DNA of 64,000 nucleotides from Chloroherpetonaceae bacterium (GTDB lineage Bacteria; Bacteroidota; Chlorobiia; Chlorobiales; Thermochlorobacteraceae): NCBI GenBank assembly GCA_033763895.1, contig JANRJQ010000014.1, positions 256,926 to 320,925 of the forward strand, read 5' to 3'. Shown piece by piece: positions 1 to 8,507 of this stretch (position 1 is its first letter; each line of letters starts with the position of its first letter). The notes under the pieces were generated by a model. It saw only the letters and a program-made list of their open reading frames with translations, ran no database searches and was not told where the DNA came from. The position numbers and the translations under genes were made by a program.

Positions 1-837
1 GAGAAAGCTAATCCACTAACATTAAGTAAGGATGACGCGTTTGTGCAATTTATAACTGAGTTCACCAATGAAATCAAAGATGAAATAATTGAAGATAGAA
101 ACCCAAAAGAAGAAGTAAAAAAGGAACTCAAGAAAAAAGATGCCATTGAGAGAAGGAATAGAGTTGATACAGATAGCGATAATGAAGAAGGTATATTACC
201 TTCTGAGGCAATCGAAATGAATCAAGCCTTTAGAACAGTTAAAATCATCGGTCAGATTGTAATGAATCAAAGTGGTGACTTTGAAAAGGAAAAACTTATC
301 AACCTTGTTGAAGCAGCCTACAACACCGTTTTTAGATTTCTTGGTTTCTATTCAGGTATGCTAGAAAAAGACAAAGAATTACTTATTGAAGCAATAGTCG
401 AGGATATAAAGAAAAAGGAAGAAGAAAAGAAAAGTAAACGTGGCGAAATAGATATTAAGTTAATAGAAAAGACAGTAAGAAATTTACTTCAATTTATTTC
501 GTGGCGTATTTGTGTAGATAGTATGACTAATCTAATGTTCGCAGTTGGAACAAAAGGCCAAAATGAATTATTTGACAGAGTTAATGCAAACATAGACACT
601 ACAGCTTCCAAAATAGTAACATTCGCTATTAAAACTTTTTATGATCAAATTGATACTAAAGAATTAGAAAATTTATTTGAAAATGTTAAGGACAATTATT
701 TGGCTCAGTGCATCTTGAGAGAATACATTAAGAGGTATTTATATACAAACTTTGTAGAAAGAAGCAAGCGAGACAGAATTATTCAAATAGCAGGGTTTAA
801 CAAACAAAGACTGATTGGAAAAATGAAAACAAAATAA
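1..837 (+). CDS. Hypothetical protein, 5'-truncated by the window edge
   Basis: The reading frame is open from base 1 to the TAA at 837. The GTG at 43 is only the first start-like codon inside the window, so the gene probably begins upstream. The visible 278 residues are very charged near the N-terminal side, with runs of Glu and Lys consistent with a coiled coil. They then become a helical region rich in aromatic residues (around LLQFISWRICVDSM). There is no signal peptide, membrane span or catalytic motif that I recognise. The gene is followed at once by an attC-like palindrome, so it looks like the last gene of an integron-type cassette. Function unknown. Confidence 0.7.
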   Translation, partial: EKANPLTLSKDDAFVQFITEFTNEIKDEIIEDRNPKEEVKKELKKKDAIERRNRVDTDSDNEEGILPSEAIEMNQAFRTVKIIGQIVMNQSGDFEKEKLINLVEAAYNTVFRFLGFYSGMLEKDKELLIEAIVEDIKKKEEEKKSKRGEIDIKLIEKTVRNLLQFISWRICVDSMTNLMFAVGTKGQNELFDRVNANIDTTASKIVTFAIKTFYDQIDTKELENLFENVKDNYLAQCILREYIKRYLYTNFVERSKRDRIIQIAGFNKQRLIGKMKTK

Positions 838-845
838 AGCCCAGC

Positions 846-977
846 AGGTAACAGGCGTTTGGCTCAATGGCGGGTGATTTGGTTAATTAAACATTCTATC
901 TCGCATCAACTTTTGTGTTGTATTGACAGTTTTGTGCTCCGAAACCCACCCGAACGCAAAGCCCGAAAACGTTGGCA
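846..977 (+). other. attC-like recombination site 1
   Basis: This is an imperfect palindrome starting 9 bp after the stop codon. The left arm (GGTAAC followed by a GCGTTTGGC/GGCGGGT block) faces the right arm (ACCCGCC-like block, AACGCAAAGCCC, then AACGTTGGC). The right half is nearly identical to the sites at 5238 and 8971. The loop contains two copies of a TTTTGTG-type motif shared by most sites of the array. The crossover would lie after the G of GTT at 971. Confidence 0.65.
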
Positions 978-1004
978 ACCATATTAAAATAAACACTGCA
1001 AACT

Positions 1005-2222
1005 ATGAGACTGTTAACAACCGCAAATTATATACATTATTTTATGTTGTCTGTTAAGATCATATTATTACCACTCGTCCTTTTGAGCATGCCACTATCT
1101 TCATTTGCACAAAATAGAGCGAACCCATTTGATGGAGTGAAATTGGTGATTGATGGCAAACCTACACATGTTTTAAGAAAGGTTTTGGAAAATCATCAGA
1201 AGTGGCTAAAAGAAAGAGATTTTAAAAAAAGTATTTCGATTCATATAGAACGTTCAGACTACATTTCACAAGAAGACTCATTAAGGGCAAATTTAACAGG
1301 TGCAATTCTATCAGGTTACAAAGGCTTTGATGTTTCCGAGCACTTTTTCCCTTCATTTGCTGGTGTAATATTTACTGAAGCGGATTTAACAAATGCAGAT
1401 TTTTCATTCCGAGACCTTAGTCATGTACAGATGAGCAAGGCAAAGTTAGAAGGAGCGAATTTTTCTGGAGCAAATCTTGATTCAGCGACCCTTAATGATG
1501 CCGATCTTAGGAAAGCAAATTTTCTTGGTGCATCATTGAAGAATTCACACCTTGGTGGAGCAGACATGTCAGAAGTTAACTTTGAAATAAACTCTGAGTT
1601 TCTCCCAAATTTAATGTCGTTTAGACGAGCAAAAAATATTGAGTTTATGCAGTATAACAACTATCCAGATGCTCTTTACCAATTAAGAAATAATTTTGCA
1701 GAAATTGGGAGAGAAGATATTTCAAGCAAAATTGGACGAGCTATAGAATATTCTAAAACAAGAAAACTTCTAGAAGATAAAAATTACATGAAGGCTCTCT
1801 TTCGTTTAGTGTTTTGGGAATGGACTACCGACTATGGTCTTGCTCAGCTTAGAGCATTACTAATACTAATAGGTTTGATACCTTTCTTTGCAGTCATTTA
1901 TTTCGTTGCCATTTTAAGTTCCAACCAACGATTAATATATAAAATCCTGCCAGCTGACAGAATAGATGGAGACGGGAATAGAATTGTTTCACCAATAAAA
2001 GAGCGTGGATGGATTGCTTTTGGAACGGCAACAAAGCTTAGTGTATTTTCTGCTTTTGCTGTTGGATTCAGGGAATTTGACATAGGTAGCTGGCTTTATC
2101 GCCTCCAAGGTTCAGAAAGTTTCCTTATTCCAAAAGGCTGGGTTAGAAGCATTACGGGACTACAATCTTTAATAAGTTTAATACTATTATCTTCATTCAT
2201 AATTTCTATTCTTGGTAAGTAG
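1005..2222 (+). CDS. Pentapeptide-repeat membrane protein
   Basis: The 405-residue protein has an N-terminal hydrophobic segment (residues 15-35, a signal peptide ending near SFAQ). At about residues 95-200 there is a run of A(D/N)L/F-type pentapeptide repeats (for example EADLTNADF, AKLEGANFSGANL, ADLRKANF). Two strongly hydrophobic spans follow near residues 280-305 and 385-403. Pentapeptide repeats fold as a right-handed quadrilateral beta helix and usually mediate protein contacts, so the sequence does not fix a biochemical role. The gene lies in a cassette whose 5' end (GTTGGCAACCATATT at 971) is complementary, with two mismatches, to the start of the downstream palindrome at 2297. AT-rich codon use resembles the other cassette genes. 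Confidence 0.8.
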   Translation: MRLLTTANYIHYFMLSVKIILLPLVLLSMPLSSFAQNRANPFDGVKLVIDGKPTHVLRKVLENHQKWLKERDFKKSISIHIERSDYISQEDSLRANLTGAILSGYKGFDVSEHFFPSFAGVIFTEADLTNADFSFRDLSHVQMSKAKLEGANFSGANLDSATLNDADLRKANFLGASLKNSHLGGADMSEVNFEINSEFLPNLMSFRRAKNIEFMQYNNYPDALYQLRNNFAEIGREDISSKIGRAIEYSKTRKLLEDKNYMKALFRLVFWEWTTDYGLAQLRALLILIGLIPFFAVIYFVAILSSNQRLIYKILPADRIDGDGNRIVSPIKERGWIAFGTATKLSVFSAFAVGFREFDIGSWLYRLQGSESFLIPKGWVRSITGLQSLISLILLSSFIISILGK

Positions 2223-2296
2223 CAAATGCTTTAAAGAATGAATATTTAAGGTTATGCGAATAGGTATATTAAAGGGATAGAGAATAAAGGAAAATG

Positions 2297-2411
2297 AATA
2301 CGGTTGGCAACAGCACCTATAAGAAATTGGCGGTTCAGTGGTTAAATGAAGCTTTATCTTGGAACTGTAATATGTAATTCCGTAAACAAGCCAAACTTTC
2401 TAATCTTGACT
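2297..2411 (+). other. attC-like site 2, partly decayed
   Basis: The left core AATACGGTTGGCAAC (2297-2311) pairs with the cassette start at 971-985 (13 of 15). The inner arm TAAGAAATTGGC faces GCCAAACTTTCTA around 2390-2405. The terminal GTT core on the right is not evident, so the site is probably inactive. No gene lies between 2223 and 2477. Confidence 0.5.
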
Positions 2412-2477
2412 AATTTTGAAAATCAAGAACGTCTTTCATTTGAATTTTTTAAAAAATAGCTTTCCCTAATTTTTTTT

Positions 2478-3017
2478 ATGCCAATCTCAGAGAACGCAAT
2501 CAAACTCATCAAGCATTACGAAAGCTTGCACGACGGTAACTTAAAGGAACTCGGCATTCAGCCAAAGATGGACCCGGTCGGCATTTGGACAATTGGCTGG
2601 GGTCATGCCATCGTGGATCCAATTACTCGTCAATTTGTGCGCGGAAAAGAAAATTACAAGCGCGCACTGGAATTATTTCCAAATTTTGACGATCGCCAAG
2701 CGGATGATTTATTTTTGCGTGACATTTCTGCGTTTGAAAAAGCCGTACGCAATGCTGTGAAACCAAAATTAGATGACAATCAAATCGGTGCATTGACTTC
2801 CTTTGCCTACAATGTCGGCACGGGCAGTTTTCTGCGGAGCAGCGCATTAAAATTCATTAACCAAAAAAATATCGCTGAGGCGGGAGCGCGGCTTTTAGTA
2901 TGGAATAAAGCCAAAGTCAACGGCCAACTTGTTGAATTGAAGGGCTTAACTTATCGCCGAATGAGCGAGCGCGATTTACTTGTAACAGGCGTATTGAAAT
3001 TCTATAATGTAAATTAA
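2478..3017 (+). CDS. T4-type lysozyme / endolysin-like muramidase (GH24)
   Basis: The 179-residue protein matches glycoside hydrolase family 24. A glutamate sits in IKHYESLHDG (Glu15, the expected general acid), followed by IWTIGWGHA (about 36-43), which holds the family's catalytic Thr. A helical domain follows with DNQIGALTSFAYNVGTG (about 98-114) and a C-terminal RMSERDLL segment typical of phage-like muramidases. It would hydrolyse the MurNAc-GlcNAc bond of peptidoglycan. There is no signal peptide, so export would need a holin or another route. No phage structural genes are nearby. Codon use is more GC-rich than in the flanking cassette genes, and the gene runs straight into a hydrolase gene 13 bp downstream. 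Confidence 0.85.
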   Translation: MPISENAIKLIKHYESLHDGNLKELGIQPKMDPVGIWTIGWGHAIVDPITRQFVRGKENYKRALELFPNFDDRQADDLFLRDISAFEKAVRNAVKPKLDDNQIGALTSFAYNVGTGSFLRSSALKFINQKNIAEAGARLLVWNKAKVNGQLVELKGLTYRRMSERDLLVTGVLKFYNVN

Positions 3018-3030
3018 ATTTTTACGCTCG

Positions 3031-3855
3031 ATGCAGAAGAAGCATAAGTTAATCTTCATTCACGGAATGGGCGAAGGCAGTTCGCAAGATGCGTACGACG
3101 ACATGCTGTTCAACCTAACTCTTTTGCTCTCCGCCGAAAGTAAAACAAAATTTATCGAGCTTTTTGAACCGGTTTTTGTTCATTGGCATGATAAAACGGC
3201 GCAAGGCGAGGAATTGGTTTTCAAAAGAGCATTTCCTCAATTTGAAATTCCACGGCACTTTACTTCGTTGGAAATTTTCAGTGATTTAAATCGAGCCGCT
3301 CGGTATTTCATTACATATTTTATCGGCGATGTGGTTGCATATACCGACGAAAACGACAACGGCATTCGTAAAGCGGTACAGCAAGAATTGCTTGCGCATT
3401 GCGCTGACGCTCCCTATAGCATTATTGCACATTCTTTAGGGTCGGTAATTGCATTTGATTTTCTCTACTACTTGTTTGCGAAGAATCAGTTTTTCTATCC
3501 TACTAATTCGACGAGTACCCCATCGGTAGTAAAACCTTATCAAGAAAATTTCAGAAATTTTTTTACAATGGGTTCGCCAATCGGTTTGTTCTTTATGCGT
3601 AAGAGCGATTTATGGAAAGATAATTTTAACAATCTTATCAATCCTGTTTCTAAACATTGGCTTAATTTTTATCACCCTTACGACCCAATAGCCTATCCGC
3701 TTCAAGGGTTTTTTGCATCAAATACCAATAATCCCAAAACACTCCGGGATATTGAAGTTGACACGGGGTCTTTATTAAATAGTCATACCGGATATTGGGA
3801 GAATATGGACGTGGCAAAAAAAATCGCTAAAATTTTATCCGTGTCTGAGGTATGA
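3031..3855 (+). CDS. Alpha/beta-hydrolase, lipase/esterase-like
   Basis: The 274-residue protein opens with LIFIHGMGEG, an oxyanion-type HGxG segment. It carries the nucleophile elbow AHSLGS (Ser135) and then YHPYDPIAYPL, a likely source of the acid. LLNSHTGYW near the C-terminus is a likely source of the catalytic His. This order is that of cytosolic alpha/beta-hydrolases and fits a serine esterase or lipase. The substrate cannot be read from sequence. The gene probably shares a transcript with the lysozyme gene 13 bp upstream. The pair has host-like composition and no attC-like site directly downstream, so it may be chromosomal sequence interrupting the cassette array. Confidence 0.75.
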   Translation: MQKKHKLIFIHGMGEGSSQDAYDDMLFNLTLLLSAESKTKFIELFEPVFVHWHDKTAQGEELVFKRAFPQFEIPRHFTSLEIFSDLNRAARYFITYFIGDVVAYTDENDNGIRKAVQQELLAHCADAPYSIIAHSLGSVIAFDFLYYLFAKNQFFYPTNSTSTPSVVKPYQENFRNFFTMGSPIGLFFMRKSDLWKDNFNNLINPVSKHWLNFYHPYDPIAYPLQGFFASNTNNPKTLRDIEVDTGSLLNSHTGYWENMDVAKKIAKILSVSEV

Positions 3856-4146
3856 GTGTTTTTGCTTAAACCAAATTTAATTTAGTTATTTGTTCATTGA
3901 TAATTTTTATACTTTAATAATAAACCTACTTATTCATTTATTTCTTTACTTCTGTTTTTGTTTACCATTTCTTCCGTTTTTTAAAAAGGCGACTTTCCGT
4001 TTCTATTAAAGCATATTATGCAAAAGATTAAGATAACGGACTTCTCTCCAGTTCTGTTAGTTTTACATCATATTAAGCTATTGGTTTATCATCGATTCAA
4101 TTTATATTTAATCCGTTAACTTTTTTTGCATTAAAATTTTCAAATA
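3856..4146. other. AT-rich spacer, nothing recognised
   Basis: About 290 bp without a plausible gene, RNA or convincing hairpin. It separates the host-like gene pair from the second stretch of the cassette array. Confidence 0.5.
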
Positions 4147-4241
4147 GGGAGGGGCTGTACCGTTTCGCTTCGCTGAACATCGGTTTTGCGTGAGTCTTCG
4201 GGCTGCTTCGCGCCCTCCGACCCCCGCAAAGCCGCTCCCCA
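4147..4241 (+). mobile_element. Gene-less mini-cassette, 5'-truncated copy
   Basis: This is the 3' two thirds of the 143-bp unit seen complete at 5370, 9672 and 12065. It retains the inner palindrome (GGTTTTGCG facing CGCAAAGCC) and the closing arm GCCGCTCCCCATTA. The 5' arm is altered (GGGAGGGGC) and the first 35 bp or so are missing. It ends exactly where the next cassette begins (TTACCAGTA at 4242). Confidence 0.6.
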
Positions 4242-4255
4242 TTACCAGTAATTTT

Positions 4256-5236
4256 ATGAACGACACACCAAAACTATTTCCAGCAAAAAAAGACGGGAAA
4301 TCGGGTTACATAAACTCGACTGGACAAATAATTATTGACTTTTCATTTGACTTTTTTGGTTGCCGTGAATTTTCCGAAGGACTTGCTAGTGTATTAGTTA
4401 ACGGAAAAGCTGGGTATATTGACACCAAAGGTAATTTTGTAATTCAACCTAAATTCAATTTAGCAATGCCATTTTCAGAAGGACTTGCTTATGTTGAATT
4501 AAATAAAAAATTCGGTTACATTGACAAGAATGGTGAGTTTGCTGTAGAACCACAATTTTATAGTTGTGAAAGTTTTTCAGATGGATTTGCATTAGTAAAA
4601 GACAGTGTTATATCAAAAGGTTTTTTTATCGACAAAAATGGAAAGACAAAACTTAAAGGTAGAAATTTTTTAATATCTGAACTTAGAGAAGGTTTAATTA
4701 ATTGCCCTAATGACAAAGGTAATTGGGGTTTTATTGATATAGACGACCAAATCATAATAGACTTTAATTATAAATCGACAAGACCATTTTATGAAGGCAA
4801 AGGAGCAGTTGCACCAAAAAAAGACAACGATGGAAAACCAAACCGCAACGACAAATATGGTTTTATAAATCACCAAAATGAGTTTTTAATTGAACCAATT
4901 TATCAAGGTGCTGATATAAGATTTTCCGAAGGACTTTGTGCAGTTTGGGACGAAGGCTATGGCTGCATTGACGAAAAGGGAAGACTAATTATTCCTTATG
5001 AATTTGATTTAATAAAACATTTCAAAGAAGAATTAGCCGTCTTTAAACCTAAAGGACGAAATAAAAAATATGGGTTCATTGACAAAACAGGAATTGTAAA
5101 AATAGAACCGAAATTCACTCACGTAGACGACTTTTATAATGGCCTTTCCGAAGTAATTATCGGGACAGAATACGAAAATTTCAAATACGGTTATATTAAC
5201 CAAAATGGCGAAGAAATATGGGAACCGAGAAGATAA
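4256..5236 (+). CDS. WG-repeat (KWG) protein
   Basis: The 326-residue protein is made almost entirely of repeats of 45-50 residues with the core (K)xGYIDKxG(x)xxxxPxF..xxxFSEGLA (for example KFGYIDKNGEF, YGFINHQNEF, KYGFIDKTGIV). These are WG/KWG repeats, about seven in all. They are common in Bacteroidota and probably form a beta-propeller-like or solenoid fold; no enzymatic role is established. The start is placed at the ATG at 4256. The open frame reaches upstream into the repeat element, but that part translates the palindrome and is not credible. The cassette containing it starts TTACCAGTAATTTT (4242) and its site starts AACTACTGGTAAC (5238), a near-perfect complement. Confidence 0.85.
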   Translation: MNDTPKLFPAKKDGKSGYINSTGQIIIDFSFDFFGCREFSEGLASVLVNGKAGYIDTKGNFVIQPKFNLAMPFSEGLAYVELNKKFGYIDKNGEFAVEPQFYSCESFSDGFALVKDSVISKGFFIDKNGKTKLKGRNFLISELREGLINCPNDKGNWGFIDIDDQIIIDFNYKSTRPFYEGKGAVAPKKDNDGKPNRNDKYGFINHQNEFLIEPIYQGADIRFSEGLCAVWDEGYGCIDEKGRLIIPYEFDLIKHFKEELAVFKPKGRNKKYGFIDKTGIVKIEPKFTHVDDFYNGLSEVIIGTEYENFKYGYINQNGEEIWEPRR

Positions 5237-5237
5237 A

Positions 5238-5375
5238 AACTACTGGTAACACGGGTTTTGCGTCAGGCGGGCTGACGTGCAAACTTGGAGCTTTGTGCTT
5301 CTAATAAACTTTAGTAATAAATTGAAACTTTGTGCTCAGAAACCCGCCCGAACGCAAAGCCCGAAAACGTTCAGC
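5238..5375 (+). other. attC-like recombination site 3
   Basis: R''-like core AACTACTGGTAAC at 5238-5250. The arms are CGGGTTTTGCGT..GGCGGG (5252-5270) and CCCGCC..ACGCAAAGCCCG (5343-5363), and the closing core is AACGTT (crossover after G5369). The loop has two TTTGTGCT motifs. This is one of the best-preserved sites. Confidence 0.75.
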
Positions 5376-5512
5376 TAAACTCCGCTTCGCTCCGTTTAGC
5401 TGAATGGGGAGCGGCTCCACCGCTGTTCGCTCGCTTCGCTTCGCTGAACATCGGTTTTGCGTGAGTCTTCGGGCTGCTTCGCGCCCAATGGCCCTCGCAA
5501 AGCCGCTCCCCA
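5370..5512 (+). mobile_element. 143-bp gene-less mini-cassette, complete copy A
   Basis: The unit starts TTCAGCTAAAC, has a 13-nt spacer, then GTTTAGCTGAA (5394-5404), the reverse complement of the start. The outer arms GGGGAGCGGC (5406-5415) and GCCGCTCCCC (5502-5511) enclose a second inner palindrome. It is bounded by GTT on the left and ATTAGC on the right. It has the organisation of an integron cassette reduced to an attC site. Identical length to the copies at 9672 and 12065. No ORF. Confidence 0.7.
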
Positions 5513-5597
5513 TTAGCGGTTATTGTAAAAATAAAAATCAACACTCAATTTAACCTTTGCCAACAAAATATGTCAAACTCAAAAAACGAAAATAAAA

Positions 5598-6680
5598 ATG
5601 GATAAATTACAATATTTTATTTTGACAACTCTTATGCTTTTGACAAGTTGCAAAGAGAAAGACGAATTTGTAAAAGATAATAGCAACTATCAATGCCAAA
5701 TAATTCCAAACCAAAATAATTTGACAAGAAACCAACTCTTACAATCCTTTGATAGTAACATACTTCAAGGTTTGGCTTCTGTTGATGTACCAAATAGTGA
5801 GGGGGCAATGAGTAGAAATAAAAATGGCTATTTTCACGTAAGGTTTCAAGTAGGAATATTAGCACAATCTGATTATGCAGTTGCAAAACAAAATAGTCAA
5901 GCCTTAGAATATGCTATAAAGTCTATTGAATATTCTTTTGCAAAACAACAACCAGATGGAAATTTTGAATTAGTTGTACCGCCAAACTTAGCAAGCCAAA
6001 CCCCAAACCAAGCAGATTTGGCAAGTGGTGTTTCCTTTTTTCTTGCCTCTGTTGGTTTAGCACTCAACAATTTTGAGCAAAGTAGTTGGTACAATTCAAC
6101 AACTATGGCAAGTTACAAAAATAGAATAGAAGCCTTGAGACCCAAGATAACACTTGCTGCAAATTGGTTACTCGCACAAAAAAACATTTTGGAAACAGCA
6201 GACCAAAATGCACCAAACAGATTATTTTTCAACGCTTTGGCTCTCTATGGTTTGGGAATTTGGCTAAATGATAACAACCTAAAAAATGCAGGAATTTCAT
6301 TTACCAATCTTGGCATTTCCAAAAAACACCCTGAAGGATATTTTTTAGAAGGTAATGGTTGGGACAGTAGTTATCAAGGAGTTTCCTTAAATGTAGGCTT
6401 TAATTTATATTCAATTTTGCCCAATAGTTTGAATTTAAAAGCAAACTTGTGGAATTGTTTGAGTTGTGCGTCAGATTGGCAAAAAAGTAGAATATTAGCA
6501 AGTGGTGAAATATCAACACAAGGAAATATAAGAGTTTATCCAGGTGGAGAGAGTTTTTTAGGAGAGCCAAAACAAGTTGATTGGATAAAAAGTATGGTGG
6601 GACTATTTGCAATGGGCTATTATTCAAACTCAAATACCTATATTTCTGTGGCAAGTAAAATCAAAGAGTTTTACAATTAG
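5598..6680 (+). CDS. Lipoprotein with alpha/alpha-toroid-like body, function unknown
   Basis: The 360-residue protein has a short signal peptide and lipobox LLTSC (Cys18). It is therefore probably lipid-anchored in the periplasm or outer membrane. The mature part alternates helices with aromatic and Gly-rich turns (AANWLLAQKN, NALALYGLGIWL, GNGWDSSYQGVSLNVGF). That pattern resembles six- or seven-hairpin alpha/alpha toroids of glycan-active enzymes, but I see no family-specific catalytic motif. The cassette begins TTAGCGGTT (5513) and its downstream site begins AACCGCTAAC (6700), exact complements over nine bases. The call as a lipoprotein is firm; the fold is an inference. Confidence 0.7.
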   Translation: MDKLQYFILTTLMLLTSCKEKDEFVKDNSNYQCQIIPNQNNLTRNQLLQSFDSNILQGLASVDVPNSEGAMSRNKNGYFHVRFQVGILAQSDYAVAKQNSQALEYAIKSIEYSFAKQQPDGNFELVVPPNLASQTPNQADLASGVSFFLASVGLALNNFEQSSWYNSTTMASYKNRIEALRPKITLAANWLLAQKNILETADQNAPNRLFFNALALYGLGIWLNDNNLKNAGISFTNLGISKKHPEGYFLEGNGWDSSYQGVSLNVGFNLYSILPNSLNLKANLWNCLSCASDWQKSRILASGEISTQGNIRVYPGGESFLGEPKQVDWIKSMVGLFAMGYYSNSNTYISVASKIKEFYN

Positions 6681-6699
6681 ACGAGCAGACAAAACAACA

Positions 6700-6722
6700 A
6701 ACCGCTAACATAGGCTTGGCGA
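6700..6722 (+). other. attC-like site 4, left half only
   Basis: AACCGCTAAC followed by ATAGGCTTGGCG. The left core is complementary to its cassette start at 5513, but the right arm is missing before the next gene. Probably a decayed or truncated site. Confidence 0.5.
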
Positions 6723-6822
6723 TCATTGTGAAATTATGTACCCCAAAAAAAATACAAAAACTCTTTAAACCTTTTGACAAATAAAGACTCTAATTGATAT
6801 CAAACTTAAAAGCACAATATTT

Positions 6823-7887
6823 ATGAGGTCTCTCCCTATTTTATTGTTATTGCTACTATCAATTACGAGTTGTAGTAAAAATGATGATGTTGTTCAACCT
6901 ACGCCATCCGAATCTATGTATTTCCCATCTAATTCAAATTGGGAAACAAAATCACTTTCAAGCTTAAACTGGAATCAAAACGCTGTTCAACCATTGAAAG
7001 ACTTTCTAATTCAGAAAAATACAAAGTCTTTTATGATACTTGTGAATGGAAGAATTGTAATGGAAGAGTATTTTAGTGGTCACACTGCAACCACAACTTG
7101 GGAATGGAATAGTGCGGGCAAAACCTTAGTTGCTACATCAATTGGAATTGCACAACAAGAAGGTTTATTGAACATTAACAACAAAGCATCGGATTATTTA
7201 GGTGTGCAATGGACGAGTATGCCTTTGGCAAAAGAAAACCTAATTTCTGTAAGGCACTTACTCACGATGACATCGGGTAATGATGACACAAAACAATATG
7301 TTATTAAACCTAATTTGACATACGTTGCAGATGCAGGAACAAGGTGGGCTTATAGTAATATATTCCAAAAATTAATAGATATTGTTTCAAATGTAAGCAG
7401 TAAGTCTTTTGAAAGTTATTTTAATGAAAAAATAAAGGCAAAAATAGGAATGGATGGTTATTGGAATTTTGGAACCATTTTCACCATTTACCATAGTACA
7501 ACAAGAAGTATGGCAAGGTTTGGACTTATGGCACTGAACAAAGGAAAATGGAATAACGAACAAATTATAAATGAATCCTTTTTTAATGAAAGTATCTCAA
7601 CATCTCAAAATGTCAATCCATCTTATGGATATTTATGGTGGTTGAATGGGAAAACAAGTTATATGGCTCCCAGTTCACAAACAGTTTATCAGGGTTTTTT
7701 GGTACCAAATGCACCAGCCGATATGTATGCTGCTATGGGAGCAAACGACCAACGAATTTATGTAATTCAAAGTAAAAAGATGGTGATTGTAAGAATGGGA
7801 GAAGCGTCTGACCCCGCAAATCCAAGTTTTGCAGTTTCTGGTTTTGACAATGAACTTTGGGCAAAAATTAATGCGGTAATAAACTAA
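6823..7887 (+). CDS. Lipoprotein serine hydrolase, class C beta-lactamase/AmpH-like
   Basis: The 354-residue protein has lipobox SITSC (Cys17). The catalytic SxxK is S97-A-G-K100, within WNSAGKTLVATSIG, and the YxN element is YSN at 177-179 (RWAYSNIFQKL). RHLLTMTSG is the usual spacer motif of the serine beta-lactamase-like family (Pfam Beta-lactamase). Family members are D,D-peptidases, esterases or true lactamases; the sequence does not decide which. The protein would be lipid-anchored outside the inner membrane. It sits alone in a cassette followed by a very clear attC-like site at 7900. A second, diverged serine hydrolase of the same family lies at 10762 in the array. Confidence 0.85.
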   Translation: MRSLPILLLLLLSITSCSKNDDVVQPTPSESMYFPSNSNWETKSLSSLNWNQNAVQPLKDFLIQKNTKSFMILVNGRIVMEEYFSGHTATTTWEWNSAGKTLVATSIGIAQQEGLLNINNKASDYLGVQWTSMPLAKENLISVRHLLTMTSGNDDTKQYVIKPNLTYVADAGTRWAYSNIFQKLIDIVSNVSSKSFESYFNEKIKAKIGMDGYWNFGTIFTIYHSTTRSMARFGLMALNKGKWNNEQIINESFFNESISTSQNVNPSYGYLWWLNGKTSYMAPSSQTVYQGFLVPNAPADMYAAMGANDQRIYVIQSKKMVIVRMGEASDPANPSFAVSGFDNELWAKINAVIN

Positions 7888-7899
7888 GAATACAACGAA

Positions 7900-8033
7900 C
7901 CGCTAACAAGGTATTGCCAAAAGCGGGGGTGACGTGCTTCAATGACACTTTTGTGCTTAACCGAACTTTAGTTTTTCAAATCAACAGTAGTGCTGAAACG
8001 CCCCGCCTTCGGCAATACCCAAACCGTTAGCGG
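7900..8033 (+). other. attC-like recombination site 5
   Basis: Textbook arrangement: CCGCTAAC, then GGTATTGCC, aaaa, GCGGGG on the left; CCCCGC, cttc, GGCAATACC, then CCGTTAGCGG on the right. The outer cores are exact complements and the crossover would follow G8026. The loop contains TTTTGTGCTT. Best-preserved site in the array. Confidence 0.8.
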
Positions 8034-8084
8034 TAATTGCAAACAAATACCCTCAAAAAGTGTTATAACAAAAAAGCAATAAAA

Positions 8085-8507
8085 ATGATACAGAGCAGAT
8101 ATAGCGTAACAGTAAATGCCCCTATTGAATTAGTTTGGGCAAAATTGATTGATATTCAAAATTGGTCGTCTTGGCATCCAACTTTGAGTAATATTTATTT
8201 AGTAGATACAACCATAAAAAATGGATTAATTTTTACTTACCAGTATGACAAGACTAAACTTAAAGCGGAGATATTAGAGGTTATTCCTTTTAAAACTTTC
8301 AAATTTAAGGCGACAGCAAAAGGAGTTACAGGTATTAACACTTGGACACTTGAAGAAAATGATGGACAAGTAACAGTTTATGACTATGAGGAAATGAATG
8401 GCTTAATCGTTTGGCTCTTTAAAAAACAATTCCAAAAAGGATTGGATACTGGAATGAAAAACTGGCTTGATAACTTTAAATCGTCCTTTTCAACTAATGC
8501 AAAATAA
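8085..8507 (+). CDS. SRPBCC (START/Bet v1-like) domain protein
   Basis: The 140-residue protein starts at the ATG at 8085; the open frame extends further upstream, but into the cassette end. The opening SRYSVTVNAPIELVWAKLIDIQNWSSWHP is the standard first strand and helix of SRPBCC proteins (polyketide cyclase/dehydrase group), with the typical NAP..VW..L.D...W pattern. The C-terminal helix follows (FQKGLDTGMKNWLDNFK). These proteins form a deep hydrophobic pocket; the ligand is unknown. The gene shares a cassette with the next one, whose ATG overlaps its end by 11 bp, so the two are probably translationally coupled. Confidence 0.8.
   Translation: MIQSRYSVTVNAPIELVWAKLIDIQNWSSWHPTLSNIYLVDTTIKNGLIFTYQYDKTKLKAEILEVIPFKTFKFKATAKGVTGINTWTLEENDGQVTVYDYEEMNGLIVWLFKKQFQKGLDTGMKNWLDNFKSSFSTNAK

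Noticed and set aside
2478-3855. Prophage remnant suggested by the lysozyme gene
   Set aside because: No holin, capsid, terminase or integrase gene in the neighbourhood.
5301-5513. Minus-strand ORFs across the repeats (5301-5513, 9558-9815, 11855-12208), beginning MGSGF or MGSDF
   Set aside because: They translate the attC-like site plus 143-bp mini-cassette in reverse. Recurrence reflects the shared DNA repeat, not a conserved protein.
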